Shown here: positions 32,019 through 38,953 of the stretch, one piece after another
Layout of the letters: every line of letters starts with the position of its first letter
Position numbering within the stretch: position 1 is the first letter of the stretch
Source of the DNA: CAZKUN01 sp964555935
GTDB taxonomy: Bacteria; Armatimonadota; Zipacnadia; Zipacnadales; VGFC01
Length of the DNA stretch: 52,012 nucleotides
Assembly (NCBI GenBank): GCA_964555935.1
Contig: CAZKUN010000035.1
Coordinates: forward strand, 1 to 52,012
Reading direction: 5' to 3'
Made by a program: the position numbers and the translations under genes
Notes under the pieces: generated by a model
Databases searched by the model: none
What the model was told of the DNA's origin: nothing
The model's input: only the letters and a program-made list of their open reading frames with translations

Positions 32019-33143
32019 ATGGCTTTGAAGGTAGGAATCGTAGGGATGCGCGGGATCGGCAACACGCACGGTGACGCGCACCAGGCGGATGAGCTGGCCA
32101 ATCTCGTGGCGGTCTGTGATGTCGTGAAGGAACCGGCCGACGAGGCGGCGGAGAAGTACGGATGCAAGGCCTACTACAGCCTGGCCGACATGTTGGCGAA
32201 TGAGGATCTCGACATCGTCGACGTCTGCACGGGCGGCCTCGAGAACGGAAGCTGGCACTACAGTCCCGTCATGGAGGCGCTGGCGGCGGGGAAGCACGTT
32301 CTGTGTGAGAAGCCACTGTCTCACGATATCGAAGAGGGCCGCGAGATGGTCGCGATGGCCGACGAGATGGGCGTGTACTTCGGCGTGAACCTGAACCACT
32401 ACTTCACCGAGGTCGCGGCCCGCGCGAAGCAGTATATCGACGAGGGGCAGGTTGGCGAGCAGATCTACTGCCTGCACAAGATGGGCTTCAATGGCGGCGA
32501 GCCGCCCGAGCACAGCGCGCCCCAGGCCCTCCGCACGAAGGGCATGCCGTACTTCCACGTGAAGGCTTTCCTGGCCCACCCGTTCAGCGTCATGCGCTAC
32601 TTCTGCGGGGACATCACGCACGTCCAGGCGTTCTGCAGCCGCCCGGGCTTCCGCCGGCGGGCGGGGGAGTTGTTGCTCTCGACGCTCAGCATCCACGTGC
32701 GCTTCCAGAATGATGCCGCGGGATACCTTCTCAGCCAGCGCGGCGACGCCGCGTACGGACTCGGCGGCTGGTGGAGCGTCGAAGTGGCCGGCACGCAGGG
32801 CACGTTCTGCATCGAGAACTGCATCGAGAAACTCAGCTACTGGCAGGCGCCGGCGGCCGCGCCGGACACGCAGAACCTCGCGGGACTGGGCTCGGCTGGC
32901 GAGCCGGACGTCATGGACACGGGCATCAGCGATTTCAGCGAGACCTTCCCGCGGCGCATCCACGCGTTCCTCGAGGACGTGACCAACGGCGTCGACCGGG
33001 ACTATCTGCGCGGGTCAGGCCGAGACGCGCTGGCGACGCTAGAGTACACGTGGGCAGTGATTGAATCGTACGAGCAGGGCGGGGTGATGGTGCGGCCGCA
33101 GCCGCTGCCGCCGCTGCACGCGGACCCGACGAAGTCGGCGTAG
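32019..33143 (+). CDS. Gfo/Idh/MocA-family oxidoreductase
   Basis: A 374-residue NAD(P)-dependent oxidoreductase. The Rossmann fingerprint VGIVGMRGIGNTH is at the extreme N-terminus and the catalytic EKP motif in HVLCEKPLSHD. The C-terminal domain carries HVKAFLAHPFSVMRYFCGD and the glycine-rich GGWWSVEVAGTQGTF sheet typical of the family. GGGAGG at 32005-32010 lies 8 nt before ATG 32019; ATG 32013 (2 nt) is less likely. The enzyme should be cytoplasmic. A sugar isomerase gene follows after 61 nt, and this oxidoreductase/isomerase pairing recurs in catabolic loci for inositol-like or rare sugars. The substrate is unknown. Confidence 0.88.
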   Translation: MALKVGIVGMRGIGNTHGDAHQADELANLVAVCDVVKEPADEAAEKYGCKAYYSLADMLANEDLDIVDVCTGGLENGSWHYSPVMEALAAGKHVLCEKPLSHDIEEGREMVAMADEMGVYFGVNLNHYFTEVAARAKQYIDEGQVGEQIYCLHKMGFNGGEPPEHSAPQALRTKGMPYFHVKAFLAHPFSVMRYFCGDITHVQAFCSRPGFRRRAGELLLSTLSIHVRFQNDAAGYLLSQRGDAAYGLGGWWSVEVAGTQGTFCIENCIEKLSYWQAPAAAPDTQNLAGLGSAGEPDVMDTGISDFSETFPRRIHAFLEDVTNGVDRDYLRGSGRDALATLEYTWAVIESYEQGGVMVRPQPLPPLHADPTKSA

Positions 33144-33159
33144 CACGACAGTAAACGGC

Positions 33160-33182
33160 GTCGGATCGGCGATCCGACCTAC
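33160..33182. repeat. Hairpin-CTAC element
   Basis: GTCGGATC (33160-33167), GGC, GATCCGAC (33171-33178), CTAC (33179-33182): perfect 8-bp stem. The arms match the in-gene copy at 3027-3050. It lies between the oxidoreductase and the isomerase genes, 9 nt before the latter's SD. Confidence 0.72.
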
Positions 33183-33204
33183 GAACGACTTGGAGGAATG
33201 ACCA

Positions 33205-34056
33205 ATGAAACTCGGACTGAACTCAGTGCTGTTTGGCGCATTCAGCATGGAAGACGCATTCAAGTACACCGCGATGGCCGGGTATGACGGCATCGAGCTA
33301 TCGGCTATCGATGGCATGAGCGAGCACCTCGTGCTGGACCGCTGGCAGGAGTGCGCGCCGGAGATCAAGGAACTCAGCAAGAAGTATGGCCTCGACCTCC
33401 TGGCGATGGAGCAACCTTCGCAGGATCCCACGCGGATGGAAACAGCCTTCCAGGCGGCGGTTGAGATCGGCATCCCGATCGTGAACTGCGGCCCCGGCGG
33501 CGAGAGCGGCAACGAGGAGAAGTGGCCCGAGGTCGTCGAGTCGCTCGGGAACCTCTCAGTGATGGCGGAGAAGTACGGCGTGACGCTGTGCGTGAAGGCC
33601 CATGTGGGCGCGAGCATCTACAACACGCCGACGACGCTGAGGGCCATGGAGGAGATCACGTCCCCCGCCTTCGGCATCGACATGGACCCGTCTCACATCT
33701 ACCGCGCGGATGAGAACCCCGTCGAGGCGATCGCGGCGGTCGTCTCGCGAGTGAAGCACATACACATCCGCGACTGCCTGGGCCGCCAACAGGGGCCGGG
33801 CGAACCCGCGAACCAAGCCAACGGTCGTGGCGACGTGGATCTCGTCGGGTATATCCGCGTCCTGCACGAGAACGGCTACGACGGGCCGGTGGACCTTGAG
33901 GTGATTGGCACGAAGGCCAAGGAGTACGAGCTAACCCAGTGCGCGATCATCGCCGCCGAGACTCGCGGTCACGTTCAGGCGAGCCTGCAGGCCTGTGGCG
34001 CGACGCCGATCCAGAAGGTGTTCGTAGAGAACGCGCCGGACGAGAAGCCGTACTGA
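33205..34056 (+). CDS. Sugar phosphate isomerase/epimerase (TIM barrel)
   Basis: A 283-residue xylose-isomerase-like TIM barrel. It starts MKLGLNSVLFGAF with AGYDGIELSAIDG, the standard first beta-alpha unit. Ligand-like residues are D159/D161 and H164 in GIDMDPSH, H187 in HIHIRD and E232 in DLEVIG. The position normally held by the first metal-binding Glu is Lys131 in CVKAHVGA, a substitution that distinguishes it from the isomerase at 126-899 (ALEPHMG). GGAGG at 33192-33196 gives an 8-nt spacing to ATG 33205. It probably works on the same sugar as the oxidoreductase immediately upstream. A terminator hairpin follows. Confidence 0.83.
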   Translation: MKLGLNSVLFGAFSMEDAFKYTAMAGYDGIELSAIDGMSEHLVLDRWQECAPEIKELSKKYGLDLLAMEQPSQDPTRMETAFQAAVEIGIPIVNCGPGGESGNEEKWPEVVESLGNLSVMAEKYGVTLCVKAHVGASIYNTPTTLRAMEEITSPAFGIDMDPSHIYRADENPVEAIAAVVSRVKHIHIRDCLGRQQGPGEPANQANGRGDVDLVGYIRVLHENGYDGPVDLEVIGTKAKEYELTQCAIIAAETRGHVQASLQACGATPIQKVFVENAPDEKPY

Positions 34057-34085
34057 GGGCATCGCTAGACGACCGGAGCCTATAC

Positions 34086-34114
34086 ACGGGGGCGCGACAC
34101 TTGCGCCCCCGTTT
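34086..34114 (+). terminator. Intrinsic-type terminator after the isomerase
   Basis: ACGGGGGCGC (34086-34095) and GCGCCCCCGT (34103-34112) form a perfect 10-bp stem with a GACACTT loop, followed by a short T-run (34112-34114). It lies 30 nt past the isomerase stop. The U-tract is weak, so efficiency is uncertain. Confidence 0.6.
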
Positions 34115-34202
34115 GCGCGTCTGCTTGGTACGCCGAGAGGGTCCTGCGCGGGATGAGGGGAAGGCGTGGGTGGCTGAGGCACGAGGCGAGAGGAGCGACG
34201 GC

Positions 34203-34907
34203 ATGGCTGATGAGCCGAGGTTGCCGGACCGGCCGATGGCGGATGTGGATGCGGCGGATGAGCGGGCACGTCGATCGAAGGTCTGGTTCTGGCGGACGCT
34301 TGTGACGGCACTCGTTCTGATCATCGCCGGCGTTTACAGGATCTGGCATGAGGGCGCAGCGAGCATGCAAGGGAGCTACTTCCCTGCCCCGCGTCCTCCG
34401 CAGGACCTCCTGCCGCGGGTCCGCGACGCGACCGCAATACATGGAGCGCCGTTGATGATTGGGTTGCTGGGGCTCTGGATCCTGAGTGATGGAATGACGC
34501 GGGGGAGGCAGTGGTTGAGCGACGTCGTGGCAGTAGCCGCGAGAGCTGTCGGCATCTGCGCGGCATCCGGGGGGCTCTCCAGACTCGTATCCAACTGGGG
34601 CGATACAGGGATCGTAGTCTACGCGATCTGCGAGCTGGGGCCCGCAGTGATGGTGGTGCTGCAGCCCGGGAACAGAGGGCTCTGGGTGCGTCATGTTCGC
34701 GCATCCGCCGCTGTTACTCTGGCTATCGCCAGCCTGATCGCAATGCTGAATTGGACCATAGGACCGGCATCGGTCAGCTTCTGGCGATTGAGGCTCGTCC
34801 TGCCCGACAAGCTCTTCTGGCACATCGGCCTCCCCGTCGCCGGCGCCGCCGCCGTCATCTACGCCATCTACACCGCCCCGAAGAAGGAGACTCTCGATGC
34901 AGGCTGA
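34203..34907 (+). CDS. Six-transmembrane integral membrane protein of unknown family
   Basis: A 234-residue protein with six probable membrane spans at about 28-47, 79-96, 106-126, 136-153, 167-186 and 205-224. The N-terminal tail is charged and cytoplasmic-looking. I recognise no family. AGGAG at 34191-34195 with 7-nt spacing sets the ATG at 34203; the frame is open much further upstream into the isomerase region without a better start. Its last 11 nt overlap the start of the deacetylase-like gene, so it is first in a tightly packed three-gene operon ending in a sulfatase. It could anchor or transport the product of its partners, but this is only positional inference. Confidence 0.7.
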   Translation: MADEPRLPDRPMADVDAADERARRSKVWFWRTLVTALVLIIAGVYRIWHEGAASMQGSYFPAPRPPQDLLPRVRDATAIHGAPLMIGLLGLWILSDGMTRGRQWLSDVVAVAARAVGICAASGGLSRLVSNWGDTGIVVYAICELGPAVMVVLQPGNRGLWVRHVRASAAVTLAIASLIAMLNWTIGPASVSFWRLRLVLPDKLFWHIGLPVAGAAAVIYAIYTAPKKETLDAG

Positions 34908-36150
34908 GATCACGAGACACGCGCTGGACCGAGTCCCGATATCGCTCATCATCGATGACTCGACCGTGCTGGTGAATCTGAACTACTACTTCATGCGGGA
35001 TCGGAACATCGCGGACGGGGAGAACCGCCGGTGGGAGGATGTGCCCGTCGCGCACCCGGAATCGTTCACGCGAGAGTGGGCGGAGTTTTGCCTGGCGGCC
35101 GGCGTGAAGGGCAAGTTCAGCATCGTGCCTTGCCCCGGCGCGGTTGGCCGGATCGACGAAGGGCTCCCGATGTTCAGCCAGGCGCAGCAAGACTCGTGGC
35201 TCGCCATGTGCAAGGAGGTCATCCAGCCGGCGTTTGACATCACGCCGGAGATGATGACCCACACCTTCGTGGTTGATCTTGAGACCTACCAGCCGCTGAA
35301 CTCGCGGATCTGGGAGCAGTACGAGTGGGAGACGCTGCCGGTCGACCAGGAGGAGTTGGTCTTCGACTACATCTCGGCGGCGTGTCAGATCCTCTGCAAC
35401 GTCGGACTCGTGCCAGAGGGCGTGACGTCTCCGGGAGGCTTTGGCGGACGGACGATGGAGTTCTACGCGAAGGTCGCCGGCGAGGCCGCGCGGAGCGTGA
35501 CGGGCAACCCGACGCCCTACTTCTTCAAGCAGATCCACTCCGAGGGCCCGACGGAGGAGCCCGTCTGGTATCCCGACCGCGAGGCAGGAGAAGCCACGGG
35601 CGAGATCATCGCCTGCACGGGCGATTGGACCGGGAGCTGGACCGGATATGGCGAGGTGAACCCGGATCGGTACATCACCAGCGATCTGCGCGGAGGCGTT
35701 CTGCCGGGCGTCATCAACGCCGGGCATCCTGCCGTGCTATGCAGCCACTGGCAGGGGTTCTACGGCATGCACGACGACGATCGGCGAGGCTTCCGCGCGC
35801 TGAAGACGGTGGTCAGTCGACTGAAGGACCTCGACCCGCGCGGCGAGCGGACGCGCTGGCGCAAGTGCGGCGAGATCACCAACTACGCCTGCGCTCGAAG
35901 CATGGCGGAAGTCAGCGTCGCGGACGGGAGCGTCCAACTCGATCTCCCCGTCCGCGTCCCAGAACTGACGCTGCGAATCACCGACGTGGACGTGGCCGGC
36001 ATCAGCGTGGGTGGCACCGCGCTGAAGCGCGTGGATGATAGAGCCGCGTTTGAGACGGGGACATTCCTGACCGAGAACGGAAGCACGTTGATTGCCTTCG
36101 ATCCGACGGATCGGAAAGCCTCACTCGAGGTGCAAGCGAGGGAGCCATGA
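34897..36150 (+). CDS. Polysaccharide-deacetylase-like (NodB-fold) protein, tentative
   Basis: A 417-residue protein. The opening PISLIIDDS (D20, D21) followed by GVKGKFSIVPCPG, EMMTHTFVVD and LVPEGVTSPGGFGG resembles the metal-Asp, His and R/S-x-P-G-G motifs of NodB-type deacetylases in circular order. The spacing is unusual and the H-x-x-x-H motif is incomplete. There is no signal peptide. The last 100 residues form a small beta domain (VQLDLPVRVPELTLRITDVDV). AAGGAG at 34884-34889 sets the start, which lies inside the membrane-protein gene. The stop overlaps the sulfatase start as ATGA. De-N- or O-acetylation of a sulfated glycan is plausible from context. An unknown protein with a deacetylase-like barrel is the safe description. 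Confidence 0.5.
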   Translation: MQAEITRHALDRVPISLIIDDSTVLVNLNYYFMRDRNIADGENRRWEDVPVAHPESFTREWAEFCLAAGVKGKFSIVPCPGAVGRIDEGLPMFSQAQQDSWLAMCKEVIQPAFDITPEMMTHTFVVDLETYQPLNSRIWEQYEWETLPVDQEELVFDYISAACQILCNVGLVPEGVTSPGGFGGRTMEFYAKVAGEAARSVTGNPTPYFFKQIHSEGPTEEPVWYPDREAGEATGEIIACTGDWTGSWTGYGEVNPDRYITSDLRGGVLPGVINAGHPAVLCSHWQGFYGMHDDDRRGFRALKTVVSRLKDLDPRGERTRWRKCGEITNYACARSMAEVSVADGSVQLDLPVRVPELTLRITDVDVAGISVGGTALKRVDDRAAFETGTFLTENGSTLIAFDPTDRKASLEVQAREP

Positions 36151-37520
36151 GCCCGGAGGACGGCATGAGCAGACGAGCATTCATCGGCGCGTCGGCGATG
36201 GCTGCGGCGAGCTTGCAGGCGGGCCGCCCGGAGGCGCAAGCGCGCCGGCCGAACATCGTGTTCATCATGGCCGACGACCTTGGCCGGGAATGGCTGAGCT
36301 GCTGCGGTAGCGAGGGTCACGAGACGCCGAACATCGACGCGCTCGCGGCGGGCGGCGTGCAGTTCGACACGTGCTACGCCACGCCGCTTTGCACGCCAAC
36401 CCGGACACAGCTTCTTACCGGCAGATACGGCTTCCGCGTGCAGTGGAGCCTGGACGGAAACGATGTGACGGGCGGCCCGGAGGAGCGGCTCGAGGAGCCG
36501 GGCTGGATCAACCACTGGGACGTCCCGCGCTGGGGCGGGAAGTACTTCGACTGGGAGAAGGAAATCACGTTCGCGCGGGTGCTTCGCGACGCCGGATACG
36601 CCACGGCAATCGCCGGGAAATGGCAGATCAACGACCTGCGAGACCATCCCGACGCGCTGGCGAGGCACGGCTTCGACGAGCACTGCGCCTGGACCGGCTA
36701 CGAGACCGGCAACCCGCCGTCTGGCGAGCGTTACTGGGACCCGTTCTTGCAGTGGAACGGCGAGCGCAAGACCCATGCGGGCGCGTTTGGGCCGGACCTG
36801 TTCTGCGACTTCACCGTCGACTTCATCCGCCGAAACCGCGAGCAACCGTTCCTGGCATACGTGCCGATGGCCCTGACCCACACGCCGTTCGTGAAGACGC
36901 CCCTCAACCGCGACACGCTTGAGGTCGATCCCAAGACGCCGGAGGCGAAACGCGCGTTGTTCGCGGGGATGGTCGACTACACCGACCACGTCGTCGGCCG
37001 GATCATCGACGGCCTCGATGAGCTGGGCCTGCGCGAGGACACGATCGTCATCTTCACCACGGACAACGGCTCGCCGGGCGTGAGTTGCCGGGCGTGGGGG
37101 CGCGACGTGAGGGGCGGGAAGTCGCGGATCACCGAATCGGGGATCCACGTCCCGCTGATCGCGAACTGCCCCGGCCGCATTCCGGCCGGACTGACGACCG
37201 ATGCGCTCGTGGACTTCAGCGACATCCTCCCCACCTTCGCGGAGGTGGCCCAAGCTGATCTGCCGAGCGTCCACATCGACGGACAGAGCTTCGCCCCGGC
37301 GCTCTACGGGCAGGCCTTCGAGGAACGCCAGTGGATCCACTCGCAACTCGGCGGCAAGCGAGCAGTGCGAGACAGGCGTTTCAAACTGCGGGAGAATGGG
37401 AAGCTGTTTGACCTCAGGAGCGACCCGTTCGAGGAGACCGATCTCTCCGCGAGCGACGCGCCGGAGGCGGTTGAGGCGAAGGCGAGGCTCGGGGCGGTGA
37501 TGGCGGACCTACATGCCTAG
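36147..37520 (+). CDS. Tat-exported sulfatase (S1 family)
   Basis: A 457-residue sulfatase. SRRAFIGASAMAAASLQAG is a twin-arginine signal. The catalytic motif is CTPTR (C82) followed by LLTG, a C-x-P-x-R variant with Thr in place of the usual third-position residue. AIAGKWQIND replaces the common GKWHLG, and IFTTDNGSPG is the second metal site. ATG 36147 overlaps the previous stop as ATGA, implying coupling. ATG 36165, with GGAGGA 4 nt away, gives a more standard Tat start, so the true start is one of these two. The gene converges on another sulfatase and the two share the palindrome CTAG as interleaved stop codons. Confidence 0.88.
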   Translation: MSPEDGMSRRAFIGASAMAAASLQAGRPEAQARRPNIVFIMADDLGREWLSCCGSEGHETPNIDALAAGGVQFDTCYATPLCTPTRTQLLTGRYGFRVQWSLDGNDVTGGPEERLEEPGWINHWDVPRWGGKYFDWEKEITFARVLRDAGYATAIAGKWQINDLRDHPDALARHGFDEHCAWTGYETGNPPSGERYWDPFLQWNGERKTHAGAFGPDLFCDFTVDFIRRNREQPFLAYVPMALTHTPFVKTPLNRDTLEVDPKTPEAKRALFAGMVDYTDHVVGRIIDGLDELGLREDTIVIFTTDNGSPGVSCRAWGRDVRGGKSRITESGIHVPLIANCPGRIPAGLTTDALVDFSDILPTFAEVAQADLPSVHIDGQSFAPALYGQAFEERQWIHSQLGGKRAVRDRRFKLRENGKLFDLRSDPFEETDLSASDAPEAVEAKARLGAVMADLHA

Positions 37521-38950
37521 GGACCGGGCTGGCCTGTCGCGATGACGGTCCCGGCGGGCACGGTGGAGCGAGGGCTATCACCCGTCGCCGCCAGCCAAGC
37601 GTTGAGACGGTCGCGCAGCGAGCGCTCGACTTCCGCGGCCGCGGGCATCCCGATGAGATTGGTCATCTCCGAGGGATCCTCAACGAGGTCGTAGAGTTCG
37701 TCGACCGCTTGCAGATTCCACACGTACTTGTAGCGCTCATCCCTAATCGCACGGACGGCGAAGCTGATTCCGTTGTAGAGGTCATAGACGCCGAAGGCCT
37801 CCTGCGCCCAATCGCTGGGCCGCCGCGACGTGCCGATGAGTGGCGTCAGATCGCGCCCGCGGCCGGCGCTCTCTCCCGTCCACGAGAGGAGCGTCTCCCC
37901 CACATCGATCAGCGACGCGAAGCCCTCTTGCACGGCAGGCTGCGCCTCGGGCGTGCGGACAATCAGCGGGATGCGGAAGACCTCATCGTAGAAGTAGGGC
38001 CCCTTGTCGAAGCGGTTGTGAGCGCCGCACATATCGCCATGGTCGGCTGCGAAGACCACTGTCGTGCTGTCGGCGAGGCCAGCCTCATCCAGCGAGCGGA
38101 GCATCCGCCCAATGGCCTCGTCGACCAGCGTGATGTGCATGTGACTGAAGGCGATCGTGCGGCGCCACTCGGCTTCGTCCAGCACCGAGGTGTCCATGCA
38201 CGGCCACCAGGGCTGAGCGTGGAAGTCGGGCCGACCCGCGAAGGTGTCTCCGATGCTTGCGGGCAGCTCAACGGCATCGACATCCACGCGCTCTGCATAC
38301 TCGCGCGGAAGATGGTGCGGGAAGTGCGGTGGCGCGATGGATGTCGTCAAGAAGAAGGGCTGATCCTGACCGGACTGGGCGTGCTCGCGCAGGAACCGAT
38401 CCGTGTTGGCGGCCAGCCGCATGGGGGCGGTGTCGTCCACGGCCTGATCAGTCACGCCCCAGAACGGCGCGCGACCCTCGATGAGCTGCTCCGTCTGGGC
38501 CGCGTACTGCTGGGTCATGTGCTCGTACGTGTAATCGCTCGTTGACGCGTCGTATGGTTTCGCGTGTGGATCGAATGTCGGCGAGTGACGATGCGCCCCG
38601 CGAGCAATCGGGCCATCCGGCCCAAGATGCCATTTGCCGAAGTAGCCGACGTGGTAGCCGGCGCGTACGGCGGCATCGATCCAGGTGACCTCATCCTCGA
38701 CGAGGGGTCCCTGAAACGAATACCCGACGCCGACATTATCGAGCATCCCCGTCTCGTGCGGCCAGCGGGCTGTTAGCAGCGCGCCCCTCGCGGGCGAGCA
38801 GAGCGGACACGTGGTGAAAGCGTTGGTGAAGACGGTTCCCTCGCTCGCGAGTCGGTCTGTGTGGGGCGTTGAGATTGGCGCGCCGCGATGGCCGAACGAG
38901 AGCGCGGGCCACTGATCAACGAGGATGAAGAGGATGCTCTGGTCGGGCAT
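37517..38950 (-). CDS. Sulfatase (S1 family), no signal peptide
   Basis: A 477-residue sulfatase starting MPDQSILFILVDQW. The formylglycine motif is CSPAR (C51) followed by ALLT, with VGYFGKWHLGPDG and VFAADHGDMCGAHNRFDKG downstream. The domain layout resembles the choline-sulfatase/iduronate-2-sulfatase side of the family. No signal peptide is present, so it is likely cytoplasmic. It begins 3 nt after the DUF4838 gene's stop on the same strand, forming a two-gene operon, and ends by sharing CTAG with the convergent sulfatase. It would act on imported sulfated sugars, in contrast to the three Tat-exported sulfatases of the window. Confidence 0.88.
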   Translation of the reverse strand: MPDQSILFILVDQWPALSFGHRGAPISTPHTDRLASEGTVFTNAFTTCPLCSPARGALLTARWPHETGMLDNVGVGYSFQGPLVEDEVTWIDAAVRAGYHVGYFGKWHLGPDGPIARGAHRHSPTFDPHAKPYDASTSDYTYEHMTQQYAAQTEQLIEGRAPFWGVTDQAVDDTAPMRLAANTDRFLREHAQSGQDQPFFLTTSIAPPHFPHHLPREYAERVDVDAVELPASIGDTFAGRPDFHAQPWWPCMDTSVLDEAEWRRTIAFSHMHITLVDEAIGRMLRSLDEAGLADSTTVVFAADHGDMCGAHNRFDKGPYFYDEVFRIPLIVRTPEAQPAVQEGFASLIDVGETLLSWTGESAGRGRDLTPLIGTSRRPSDWAQEAFGVYDLYNGISFAVRAIRDERYKYVWNLQAVDELYDLVEDPSEMTNLIGMPAAAEVERSLRDRLNAWLAATGDSPRSTVPAGTVIATGQPGP

Positions 38951-38953
38951 TGG

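Noticed and set aside
35883..37346. Minus-strand open frame of about 490 codons
   Set aside because: Lies opposite a sulfatase gene with an intact catalytic motif. Arg/Val/His-rich composition is typical of a shadow frame.
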